DNA of 16,824 nt from Cymbomonas tetramitiformis (lineage: Eukaryota; Chlorophyta; Pyramimonadophyceae; Pyramimonadales; Pyramimonadaceae), in contig LGRX02012828.1 of the NCBI GenBank assembly GCA_001247695.2, forward strand, positions 1 to 16,824, in the 5' to 3' direction. The position numbers and the translations under genes were made by a program. Shown piece after piece: positions 8,866 through 16,188 of the stretch. Numbering within the stretch: position 1 is the first letter of the stretch; each line of letters begins with the position of its first letter. The notes beneath the pieces were generated by a model that was given only the letters and a program-made list of their open reading frames with translations, did no database searches and was not told where the DNA came from.

Positions 8866-9004
8866 TAGTTCAGGCCCGATTAATCATGATACCTATCGAT
8901 GCCTATCATGATATCTGTTGATATCATATGCGAGTTGAGATAGATTGTGGACAAACACTAGCATGCAGTTACAGGCATACAAATTGTGAAGATTAACAAG
9001 TTGT

Positions 9005-9394
9005 TCATTTAGTGTTAATAGATGCCATTAAAGAGTGCTCTAAAGTGCCCTCTTTAACGGACTTTCTAAGGTCAGAATGCATCTGACCACACGCACTGAA
9101 CGTGCGTTCTACCCCTGCAGTGCTCGCCGGAGCGGCCAAAAACTGCCTAGCCATCCTGAACATATTTGGCAAGTCTTCCTTATGGGTGTTCCACCAAACA
9201 CACGGGTCAGCGTTCTTGTCACACGGAGGCAGGTTCTGGTATGTCGTGAACTCAACCTCAACAGAGATTTCATTTGTTCTAGTTTCTACCTCTGAACTAG
9301 GCGCAGGATCTTCAAACTCCTCATGGTCACTGTCATCTAAGAAAGTGACAAGCTTGCTCGTGACTGGCTTGGCTACTGGCACCGCAGCAGGTTC
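9005..9394 (-). pseudogene. hAT-family transposase, C-terminal dimerisation domain only
   Basis: The minus-strand frame ends in TGA at 9005-9007 and encodes the C-terminal hAT dimerisation region. It contains DPCVWWNTHKEDLPNMFRMA followed by RQFLAAPASTAGVERTFSAC. This fits the family pattern of WW, then an L-A-R-x-x-L helix, P-A-(S/T), and E-R-x-F-S. A Ser/Asp/Glu-rich linker (DDSDHEEFEDPAPSSEVE) precedes it. The frame closes upstream at TAA (9395-9397). A possible acceptor (TTTTCTTGGCTAAG|A) coincides with that point, so this may be a last exon, but I find no catalytic RNase H-like exon with the DDE residues between 9395 and 9836. Most likely a truncated element or a domesticated remnant. 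Confidence 0.85.
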
Positions 9395-9836
9395 TTAGCC
9401 AAGAAAACGATATAGCTCACCTTTCAGAGCCCCCAAAAGGCGAAAAACCGCCCAAAACAGCCAAAAATAGCCGTTTTTGACAGTTTCCAGCCTACCCCAA
9501 AACCTCTCCCAGTAGCCCCCACCACCGAAAACCCCCTCTTTAGACCCCATAGAACAGCCTAGAAACCCCTGATACCGCCCTCACGGCCATCAGCAGCGGG
9601 GAAAGCTCCACCAAAAGGCGCTTTCAGCAGTTCTGGGACGTTTCTGGCAGCCCTTCAGCACCTCCTGGTATCTTCCAGCAGCGCACTGACTGGGGCTTTT
9701 CTTGGGACCTACGGAGTACAGATACCGTCTGGGACCTCACTGGACCCCCATATTGGACCTGACACCTCCTTTTTCACTGTTGCTTGACTCTTGCCCGCGC
9801 GCCTAGGCACTCAAAAATCGTGTCGCGGAGCCCTAG
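9395..9836. other. Non-coding gap between hAT fragment and Ty3 element
   Basis: No ORF of note. The left part is a run of CCCAAAA/GCCGTTTTTG-type low-complexity sequence. The right part has three imperfect GGGACCT/TGGACCT motifs near 9706, 9740 and 9756. No primer-binding site, 5' LTR or transposase exon is visible. Confidence 0.45.
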
Positions 9837-10211
9837 GGTGCGAAGTTCTTCTCTTCGTTCGACGCGGTGGATGGCTTCTGGCAAGTACCGATGGCTCCAG
9901 GAGATGTCGAGAAGACCGCCTTCACCACCCAGATGGGGTCATATGAGTGGTTGGTCATGCCGCAGGGGCTGCAGAATTCACCGTCTCAGTACCAGCGACG
10001 GATGCAGCGGGCCTTGGGCCATCTCCCATTTGTCCGGATCTTCATCGATGATGTGGTCGTCTTCAGCAACACCGCTGCGGAGCACTACGAGCACGTCAAG
10101 CAACTGCTCCTGACATGCAGGGAGAAGGGCGTCTTCCTCAAGAGGTCCAAGTGCCAACTGTTGAAGAAATCCTTGCGGTTCCTTGGCCACTGTATCTCCG
10201 CAGATGGCTTA
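9837..10211 (+). pseudogene. Ty3/gypsy reverse transcriptase fragment
   Basis: The frame begins after an in-frame TAG (9834-9836) with GAKFFSSFDAVDGFWQVPM, which contains the first catalytic Asp. It continues with KTAFTTQMGSYEWLVMPQG and QNSPSQYQRRMQRALGHL. The catalytic FIDDVVVFS is at 10041-10067, and the frame ends with the FLGHCISADGL connection motif of Ty3 elements. The finger subdomain expected upstream is absent. At about 10205-10215 the homology jumps straight to integrase in another frame, so RNase H is missing. The TAG before GAK could be debris from the truncation. Confidence 0.9.
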
Positions 10212-10993
10212 TGCTCCGCTTACATGGCGCGCCTATGAAGATTGTCTCTGATCGTGACCCACGGTTTCAAGATGCTTTCTGGCAGGAACTCATGAGACTG
10301 ATGGGTGTGAAAGTAGCTCGTACCACTCCGTACAACCCTCGGTCTGACGGCCAGGCGGAACACAGCAACAGGGTTATTGAGGACATGCTCAGGTCCTTTG
10401 TAGACGCCAATGTGGAGGACTGGGATCTGTTCACCACTAACGTGGAGTTCGCGATCAATGACTCCAGGAGTGAATCTACTGGCTTCACGCCGTTTGAACT
10501 GGTGTTCGGGTTCTCGCCGCTGTCGCAGTTGGATCTTTTCCTGGAGGCCGCGCAGTCCACCGCCGGACGACGAACTGGGGGAGTAGGCACCGCACACGAA
10601 GTGGCTGTGAAATTTTCGTCGCAGCTGCGGGACGCCAGGCAGCGGTTGGAGCTGGCTCAACAGCGACAGCGCGAACAGTTTGATCGCAGACACGGGCAGC
10701 GGGAGTATGCTGTTGGAGATCTGGTCTGGATAGAGGCGAAACACCTTACGGAGAAGGTGATGGATCGCTCCATCTGTAGGAAACTGACCAAGCGCTGGCA
10801 TGGACCAGTTCCTGTGACCGAACGCTTCTTCAGCGATGTACAGATGATCATGCCAGAGGCCGACAGAGGAGCTCCAGTAGCCTACCGCCTACGCCTCCCT
10901 CCTCACTGGCGGATTCACAACTGGTGTTCGCTCAACATCGCCTCAAACCGTACACCAGCGGACAAGATGCTTTTGCCGCACGCGATCACCTAG
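10212..10993 (+). pseudogene. Ty3/gypsy integrase, C-terminal two thirds
   Basis: The homology starts LMLRLHGAPMKIVSDRDPRF. The second catalytic Asp is at 10250-10252 and the catalytic Glu at 10358-10360 in RSDGQAEHSNR, with exactly 35 residues between them, as in the D,D(35)E signature. The tail has AVGDLVWIEAKHL, then KRWHGPVPVTERF of the GPY/F type. The HHCC zinc region and first Asp are deleted. After WRIHN (to 10921) the frame is shifted: this ORF runs on to 10993 as nonsense, whereas the expected VFAQHRLKPY continuation is in the frame starting at 10924. Two extra bases, or one lost base, explain this. Confidence 0.9.
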
Positions 10994-12105
10994 CAGTACC
11001 TGAAGAGGTGGTAGTGGACGGTCAGAAGGAAGCACACGTTGAGCGCATTCTTGCACGTCGAGTGCGGTCTGTTCGAGGAAAGGAGGTGGAAGAGTGGAAG
11101 GTTCGCTGGACTGGCTACTCCAAAGCTCACGACCAATGGAGGACGCGTGACAAACTTGAACGCGGAAGTCCACTTCAACAACTTCGTGAATTCGAGCAAG
11201 CGAGACTGCACATGGAAGCGCAAGTCCGCGACGAAGCCACTCGGCGACGCGAGCAGCGTGGCCGCCACTCCGCTCAAGCCGGAATGACACTGGCCCACCT
11301 CATCACTAATCCCTGCGATGAACTGGACCAGCTCGAACAGATGGAAGATGATATCCCCCTGCCGTGGGAACGCCAAGAGCGCGTGGAAGATGGGTCGTTG
11401 GCACTGGTGACAGAGCTGCTGGCAATACAGGCAAAAACAACCCGCACGCCCAGGATTCTCGTACTTTTCAGCGGTACTGGCTCAGTAGAGAGGGAATTCC
11501 TAAATTGCTTCCCCTCCGCTTCAGTAGTGACCCTCGACTCCGGGCATATCTGGCAACCCACTCATGTGTGTGACATCCTGCAATGGGACTACAGACAATA
11601 CCCGCCTGGATTCTTCGATGTTGTTTGGGCAAGTCCCCCCTGCAGGCAGTACAGTCAAGCGCGCACCACTGGTGGACCCCCTGACCTTCCCCAGGCTGAC
11701 AAAATCGTACGACGAGCATTGCAGATCATTGACTACCTGGAGCCAAAACATTGGTTCATGGAAAACCCCAGAGGTCGCTTCCCTAACGCGCTACGGCTTC
11801 GCCCTATGATGCGCCAGCTTCCCCCACCGCTGGTGTGTACCTACTGCATGTACGGTACTCAGTACATGAAACCCACCTGCATATGGACGAACTCAGCACC
11901 ACCCTCGCCCCTGCTACGCTGTACTACTTCAACACCGTGTGCGTGCAGATGGGCAACCGGTGCTCATCCAGAGACTGCTCAGCTTGGACCTCACCCGCAG
12001 CAGACTGGAGCAGGTCGATCTGCGAGTGTATATCCCGTGCCAGCACTCCTGCTACGACAACTTTTCCGACATTTACGCCTCCGCGACACTGAAGACCCGC
12101 TTTAG
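10924..12105 (+). CDS. Integrase tail, chromodomain and C5-type DNA methyltransferase fusion
   Basis: An uninterrupted 393-codon frame. Residues 1-10 (FAQHRLKPY) are the usual end of Ty3 integrase. Residues about 36-95 are a chromodomain: HVERILARRVRS, then WKVRWTGYSKAHDQW. Cage positions W62 and Y65 are present, but the first aromatic is Ala37, as in many chromoviral chromodomains. A charged linker (about 96-175) follows. Residues 178-393 resemble cytosine-C5 methyltransferases. Motif I is ILVLFSGTGSVEREF (178-192), and an acidic SAM-side residue is D205 in VTLDSG. CDILQWDY is at 216-223. Motif IV, DVVWASPPCRQYS, places the candidate catalytic Cys at 240. ENP (280-282) takes the place of ENV, and YGTQYMKPTCIWTN (310-323) lies at the motif VIII position, with Cys where relatives often have Arg. 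The C-terminal PCACRWATGAHPETAQLG and YPVPALLLRQLF fit the usual end of this subgroup. The likely role is to methylate element or target DNA; this is inferred. The first codon is GTG because translation would come from the upstream pol frame, not from a start here. Confidence 0.88.
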   Translation: MFAQHRLKPYTSGQDAFAARDHLAVPEEVVVDGQKEAHVERILARRVRSVRGKEVEEWKVRWTGYSKAHDQWRTRDKLERGSPLQQLREFEQARLHMEAQVRDEATRRREQRGRHSAQAGMTLAHLITNPCDELDQLEQMEDDIPLPWERQERVEDGSLALVTELLAIQAKTTRTPRILVLFSGTGSVEREFLNCFPSASVVTLDSGHIWQPTHVCDILQWDYRQYPPGFFDVVWASPPCRQYSQARTTGGPPDLPQADKIVRRALQIIDYLEPKHWFMENPRGRFPNALRLRPMMRQLPPPLVCTYCMYGTQYMKPTCIWTNSAPPSPLLRCTTSTPCACRWATGAHPETAQLGPHPQQTGAGRSASVYPVPALLLRQLFRHLRLRDTEDPL

Positions 12106-12175
12106 ATTCCAAGTGGCACCCTTCTTCTTGAAAGTGGTGCCCTGGTAGCGGCAGGCAAACTATGCTCGAAGAGGG

Positions 12176-12230
12176 ACCAGAGAACCTAAGAACTGGGAAC
12201 AGCAAGGAACCAGAAAACCTAAGAACTGGA
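12176..12230 (+). repeat. 33-bp direct repeat before the polypurine tract
   Basis: ACCAGAGAACCTAAGAACTG (12176) recurs as ACCAGAAAACCTAAGAACTG (12209) with a 33-bp period. It lies in the untranslated stretch between the pol stop codon and the polypurine tract of the Ty3 element. Confidence 0.8.
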
Positions 12231-12279
12231 ACTTAGATGGGTACCTTAGCGGAGTGATCCCAGGAGGTAGACCACTCCT

Positions 12280-12292
12280 AAGGGGGGGAGAG
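12280..12292 (+). promoter_or_regulatory. Polypurine tract of the Ty3 element
   Basis: AAGGGGGGGAGAG is an uninterrupted purine run one base before the TGTGCC start of the 3' LTR. This is the position and composition of the plus-strand priming site used in Ty3-type reverse transcription. Confidence 0.88.
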
Positions 12293-12386
12293 TTGTGCCC
12301 GGAGGCACAGCGTGAGCCGATATGCCTATGCGTCCGTATGTGTGTCATCGGGGGTAATCTGGGATTGGCACGATGACAGTGAAATT

Positions 12387-12673
12387 GGGCTTGAAATCAC
12401 GATGAGAATGAATACCAGATGTCCGGGGTATGACAGTATGACACTATGACAGTATGACAGTATGACACTATAGTAGTATGACAGTACTGTGGGGGGTGTC
12501 ATCGTGGAACTCAGTCAGACCCTCGAAGAATGGTCAGATTCGCATCGGGGTTGAAAAGACAATGAAATCGAATATCAGATATTAAGGTTATGACAGTATG
12601 ACAGTATGACGCTATGACAGTATGACAGTATGACAGTACAGTAGTATGACAGTACTGTGGGGCAGTCATCGTG
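12387..12673. repeat. Tandem duplication in U3 with 8-bp TATGACAG arrays
   Basis: Two copies (12387-12506 and 12547-12673) each have a leading TTGAAA...AGAT segment, an array of TATGACAG/TATGACAC octamers, and a tail GTAGTATGACAGTACTGTGG followed by GTCATCGTG. The copies lie 160 bp apart on the left side and 168 bp on the right, because the second array has one more octamer. Repeats in U3 often carry promoter or enhancer sites; that role is inferred. Confidence 0.9.
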
Positions 12674-12893
12674 TCAGCCTGTCGGCATAACATCTGAATC
12701 GAGAATGACGAATCGGAATTAGAAATGAGATCGGATCGGGAACTGAACGTTGAGCCGAAGTGTGACATCGGCTCTCGAGTGGTTGACCCTGCAACCTGAG
12801 TGACGAGTGAATAAGTAGAGCACTTGAGAAGTGTTTAGCCTTCAGAACTCGGAACCGAATTATCGTTTGTACCTCAATCTGGCCCTGATCCAG

Positions 12894-12906
12894 TATATTA
12901 TAAAAA
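12894..12906 (+). promoter_or_regulatory. TATA-like box in the LTR
   Basis: TATATTATAAAAA lies 73-85 bp before the proposed LTR end. It is the best TATA candidate in the LTR and would place the start of R near 12925. Support is motif and position only. Confidence 0.45.
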
Positions 12907-12978
12907 TCCGAATTGTGTACCTTTGCACGTTCAATCAAAAACATATCTCCGAGCATCTGTCGTCGTGCCCCTGGCACA

Positions 12979-13277
12979 CTATTTGCGGCCACGTATCTCC
13001 CGGAACTTTTCCGCGCATCTTCACCAACGTTTTTCGGTTAATTTACCACCTCGTTTCTTCGTATCTACGTTCTCATTTTCGTTTTCAACACTTTACTTTG
13101 CACTCTGGTCAGCAACGCTTCTTTTGCAGCAAAATTGGCTTACCTTACGTTATTTTTGACCTCACCTCCGTTTCCCTCGTCGCATTCTACCCCAATTTGA
13201 CTCCTACATCGCTCGATTTGGCTACTTTTTCGAAAATTACCTTTGCGCCTTGGAACCCTACCTTAAGGCAAGGCTCT
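12979..13277. other. Sequence right of the LTR, no gene seen
   Basis: Begins with CTATT, a candidate target-site duplication. The rest is T-rich. A long open frame spans 12831-13517, but it starts inside the LTR, crosses the LTR boundary and shows no domain, so it is not annotated as a gene. Confidence 0.5.
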
Positions 13278-13505
13278 ATATCGATATTTCCGATAACCGA
13301 TACTATCGATATATCGTATTTATCGCCGATTATCGGATTGCAATATCAAACTATCGATTGTGCAGGTTTTGATGTTCCATATTTTATTTATAACAAATTA
13401 CATATAAATGCCCAAATAATCGATTATGTATCGATTGTGCCGATTATCGATACCATTTTTCGGATATCGGATACTATCGATACCAAAAAACCAAACCGAT
13501 ATAGA
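13278..13505. repeat. ATCGAT-rich palindromic low-complexity region
   Basis: TATCGATA, ATCGATAT, CCGATTATCG and similar self-complementary words recur about every 10-30 bp, without a fixed period. This gives many overlapping small inverted repeats. It is flanked on both sides by AAGGC near 13267 and 13515 (CTTAAGGCAAGGCTCTAT and GCCCTGCCTTAAGG). Those two flanks are themselves roughly inverted: CCTTAAGGCAAGGCTCTATA at 13261 against TATAGAGCCCTGCCTTAAGG at 13500. Confidence 0.65.
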
Positions 13506-13540
13506 GCCCTGCCTTAAGGGCCTCAGATTTTGCAGCTCTG

Positions 13541-13972
13541 TTGGTCATGGCTTCATCGCGTCAACGTGTACGCATGGCCGCCGTGAAATCCGTACTCAAA
13601 TTTCTTCGACAACGACATTTTACCTCTAGCAACACTCTGGTGGTGTCTGGTGGTGCTTGCGCACCAAACATCAACCTCGACGCCAACGTTTCCATCGTCG
13701 ACAACAAGCGCTCTGACTCCAACGATTTCATCTCTCCGCTTCCCTCGCCTTCGCCTTACACGCCCCCTAGTCGCCACCTGGTGGTTTCTGGTGGTGCTGT
13801 CGCACTCACTTCGCCCCTCGCCATCGTCCCTTTTGGGTTTCTTCCCATGTACTCAATCACGTCCCCTCTCCGCATTTTTCACTTTCCACCTTCCTACCCC
13901 CTCTCCATCGACGCATTCGCTATGGTGGTGCCTGGCCGCTTTTGGCTCTGGCACCGTACAGGAATTGGTTGA
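13541..13972 (+). CDS. Possible small protein, 143 codons, unrecognised
   Basis: An ATG-initiated frame starts MVMASSRQRVRMAAVKSVLK, which is basic and could be an organelle-targeting type N-terminus, and ends in GTGIG before TGA. LVVSGGA occurs twice (nucleotide motif CTGGTGGTGTCTGGTGGTGC near 13637 and again near 13778), and a weaker third GGTGGTGCCTGG lies near 13924, at about 141-143 bp spacing. The periodicity suggests a diverged tandem duplication rather than a protein domain. Composition is Ser/Pro-rich with no family resemblance. It may be chance. Confidence 0.2.
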   Translation: MVMASSRQRVRMAAVKSVLKFLRQRHFTSSNTLVVSGGACAPNINLDANVSIVDNKRSDSNDFISPLPSPSPYTPPSRHLVVSGGAVALTSPLAIVPFGFLPMYSITSPLRIFHFPPSYPLSIDAFAMVVPGRFWLWHRTGIG

Positions 13973-14003
13973 CCTAGGGTGAATTGCTGCATCCTGCCTG
14001 TGA

Positions 14004-14024
14004 CCTCACACCTTCGGGGTGAGG
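14004..14024. repeat. Short hairpin with TTCG loop
   Basis: CCTCACACC and GGGTGAGG pair around TTCG, with one bulged A. A UUCG-type tetraloop would make the RNA form stable. It lies 11 bp before a second, longer hairpin. Confidence 0.7.
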
Positions 14025-14034
14025 TGGTGTCATG

Positions 14035-14072
14035 AAGGGGGTGACTTTGTGTCACTGAAAGTCAACCCCCTT
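14035..14072. repeat. 14-bp-stem hairpin
   Basis: AAGGGGGTGACTTT (14035-14048) pairs with AAAGTCAACCCCCTT (14058-14072) with a single bulge around the 9-nt loop GTGTCACTG. It is followed by further GTGTCAC/GTGTCACTTGC words. Confidence 0.8.
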
Positions 14073-14270
14073 TCTGTGTCACCCCTCACTGCGAGTGTCA
14101 CTTGCAGCCTGTCTCGTGCTCTCCGACAGACAATTCGACGCACACAAAACCCTAAGTAATTGTGTTATCAAATTGTCTTAGCCGTTTCACCAGTTCCTGA
14201 CTGTTTCCCGAGCTATGAATATATACCTCAACTATATATATATATCACACTCTTCGTGAGGCATATCAGA

Positions 14271-14430
14271 ATATTGGTATCAACTAACTAATAGCCTGTA
14301 AGTGAATATCGGTATTGATTAATAACTTATTGAGATTATCGGTATTGACTAATAGCCAGATTTTATTATCAATATCAACTAATTAGTGTTTGATGGTTAT
14401 CGGAAACAACTAATAGTGCCTCGTACCAAC
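14271..14430. repeat. Diverged ~31-35-bp tandem repeat, about five copies
   Basis: Words of the form TTATCGGTATTGACTAATAG recur at about 14273, 14308, 14339, 14369 and 14399, with substitutions and length changes. The array abuts the left end of repeat copy 2 at 14446. Similar ATATCAGT/AATAATATCAG sequence is found just left of copy 1. Confidence 0.6.
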
Positions 14431-14445
14431 CGATACCCCCCCTTG

Positions 14446-14900
14446 GCTGAAACGCTTGAAAACCCCTCGACTGCCAAGCTTTTCATTCCATGGGGGTCCA
14501 CCCCATCTTAAACCGCATCAACTTAGCTTGCAGTCGCGACTGCAAACAAAGCTGATGCGGTTGCGGATGGGGTCGTTCAAAGGCTCAAAAAAAAGGTATT
14601 CGCCTTGGAATACATGTATACTCCTTACGAACGTTGAAACAAATTGTACTTCATGTAATGCGATTAAAATCACAAGGGAGTGTGCCTGCAGTAGCGCAGC
14701 AAAGTTGGGGCGGGCAAGCGATAACCTATATTTCCATACTTAATAACTTACGAACTGTTACGGTCTGCCCGAGCCTCAGGGCAGAACGCGGACGTGGAGG
14801 TGCAGACCGCAGTCGTGGCGGGGCGGACCGCGGACGTGGAGGCCAGATTGTGCTGACTCTGCGGAAGACCTTCGTCAATAATTTCCGGTTCTGTCACATC
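14446..14900 (+). repeat. 455-bp dispersed repeat, copy 2
   Basis: Direct-orientation partner of 5390-5844, with the same length and about 97% identity by eye. Flanks differ from those of copy 1 on both sides (left CCCCCCCTTG, right ACTTTCACTATG), which sets sharp boundaries. The start-to-start distance is 9056 bp. The intervening DNA holds the minus-strand broken gene, the hAT fragment and the Ty3 element. Confidence 0.9.
14500..14573. repeat. 74-nt imperfect palindrome in repeat copy 2
   Basis: Same arms as in copy 1: ACCCCATC with GATGGGGT outermost, AACCGCATCA with TGATGCGGTT, and TTGCAGTCG with CGACTGCAA. The only difference from copy 1 is AACGAA to AACAAA, which falls in the unpaired 7-nt internal loop; all stem positions are unchanged. 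Confidence 0.88.
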
Positions 14901-15989
14901 ACTTTCACTATGAACGAACGGTTTTCTCCACTCGCACTCTCGACGAATCCTCACGTCCGTAGTCCCTCAAATTCGGAACTCATTGGCAAGAGAGACGCTT
15001 CCAGAAGTACTAATTGCTGCGGAAGGATGAAATATGAAGATTGACGCGCTTACACACGAGGACGTTACATACGAGGTGCTTCGATAGTCCTCGAGGGAAA
15101 TAGGCCTCTTCACCGAGACGCCGGCGCGCGAGCGAGAGCACCACAATCGTATGCAAGGTTTGTAGCGAGGGGGGTATTGAAGCTCTTACCAGCGCGCAAC
15201 CGAGTCCAGTTGACGTAAATCTTGTCAGATTCGAGTGCCACGTAAAAATGTTTGCAAACCCTCGATCCAGGCTGTCCCGGTGCGCCCGCCCGATATCACG
15301 CTTTGGGTCCTCAGAAGTTGTTTTTGAATTTTAATATCAAGACGTCGCAGGCTATGGAGATCGCGTGGCGATTCTTCCTATCCGGCGGTATAGAGCGATT
15401 AGTCCCCTGAGTGGCGTCACTCGGGCACCCCTTTGCAGACCTGCGTACCTAAAGTTCGGTTTGGGCAGTGTCCGCGGATCGCTTCCCCTCGCCAAGCATC
15501 AAATTCGTTCTTCAAATCGACCTCTATTGCTGGTTGCGCCAGCTGCAGGTATGAATTCTGAGATCCCATTCCGCACCCTATTTTCCAAATCATGGGTTCA
15601 CTGCCAGCCGTAAGTTATCTCACCCACCTGACCTGAGCGAATCTTATCCTATACATGTGTAGACAAAATAAAGGTATTGCGGGTGAACGCGCCTTCAAGC
15701 CTGCAGAAGGCGAAATGAATTGGTTTCATGCCGAAGATCGTACACCCACACTTGGCTTGTGACCGTTGTTGCATGTGTGCTATGTTGTGAAGAAGTTGGG
15801 TATATTCAAGTTCATGTTTGCGTTTCGCCTGCACTCGTGGGGAACTGCCCGCTCCCAGTGTGTATATCGCGTGGGCGTAAGTGGTTTGGGTATTTTAAGA
15901 TATGGCGCTCCTTCTCCAATTTTGGAATCGAAGCCAACACGTTTCAACGAAGTCGCATTCCTGGATGGACCTATGTTGGGGCAAGTCGA
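14901..15989. other. About 1.1 kb without a recognised gene
   Basis: Short frames only. A frame at 15365-15613 lacks an ATG and ends soon after a possible CAG|GTATGA donor near 15548. It has a basic, Ser/Leu/Ala-rich character that would suit an organelle-targeting first exon, but no start or downstream exon supports it. No RNA gene or transposon domain is recognised. Confidence 0.4.
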
Positions 15990-16011
15990 TGTGTGTGTGT
16001 GTGTGTGTGTT
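15990..16011. repeat. (TG)11 microsatellite
   Basis: An uninterrupted TG run of about 22 bp in non-coding sequence. Confidence 0.93.
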
Positions 16012-16158
16012 TGCGCCATCTCGTGCGCGCGCACGTATTCTTGCGATGTGTTGTTTTAAGACAGGCACCGTTGCTACCGGTTTCCCCGGGCTGCTCCGTA
16101 GGGTGTTAAAAGCCGTCTGTGTGTCGCTATCTGTATGCGTTGTATGCATACACGGAAA

Positions 16159-16188
16159 CTACTGCTACTGCTGCTGCTGCTGCTGCTG
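16159..16188. repeat. (CTG)n trinucleotide microsatellite
   Basis: CTACTGCTACTG followed by six further CTG units. It could read as Leu, Ala or Cys repeats, but no supported coding frame contains it. Confidence 0.93.

Larger units (their letters stand above)
9837..12978 (+). mobile_element. Ty3/gypsy chromovirus, 5'-truncated and internally deleted, with 3' LTR
   Basis: Order from left to right: partial reverse transcriptase, catalytic-core end of integrase, integrase tail, chromodomain, cytosine methyltransferase, polypurine tract, 3' LTR. This is the Ty3 chromovirus order with an added C-terminal methyltransferase. Missing are the 5' LTR, primer-binding site, gag, protease, the N-terminal fingers of reverse transcriptase, RNase H, and the zinc-binding region and first catalytic Asp of integrase. 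The sequence after the LTR is CTATT, a possible target-site duplication whose partner is lost. The copy cannot move by itself. Confidence 0.88.
12294..12978 (+). mobile_element. 3' long terminal repeat, 685 bp
   Basis: It starts TGTGCC directly after the polypurine tract and is proposed to end at GGCACA (12973-12978), which is the exact reverse complement and gives the TG...CA ends of an LTR. Both ends also form a small GTGCC...GGCAC hairpin (12295-12308 and 12965-12977). A TATA-like TATATTATAAAAA lies 73 bp before the right end. That gives a long U3 and a short R-U5. No second LTR is in the window to confirm the boundary. Confidence 0.75.

Noticed and set aside
12831..13517. 228-codon plus-strand frame
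   Set aside because: It starts within the LTR and crosses its proposed end, runs through ATCGAT-rich repeat, and shows no domain or sensible composition.
14030..14080. SECIS-like element (ATGA followed by a long stem)
   Set aside because: The opposing GA-containing core on the 3' side and the apical AA arrangement are missing, and no selenoprotein frame lies upstream.
5390..14900. The 455-bp repeats as LTRs of one 9.5-kb element, or as Helitron ends
   Set aside because: No TG...CA ends, primer-binding site, polypurine tract or shared target duplication; the Ty3 element inside has its own LTR. The palindrome is too far from the repeat end and lacks a CTRR terminus for a Helitron.
15365..15613. 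82-codon frame with transit-peptide-like composition
   Set aside because: No ATG in frame upstream before a stop, and no following exon identified.
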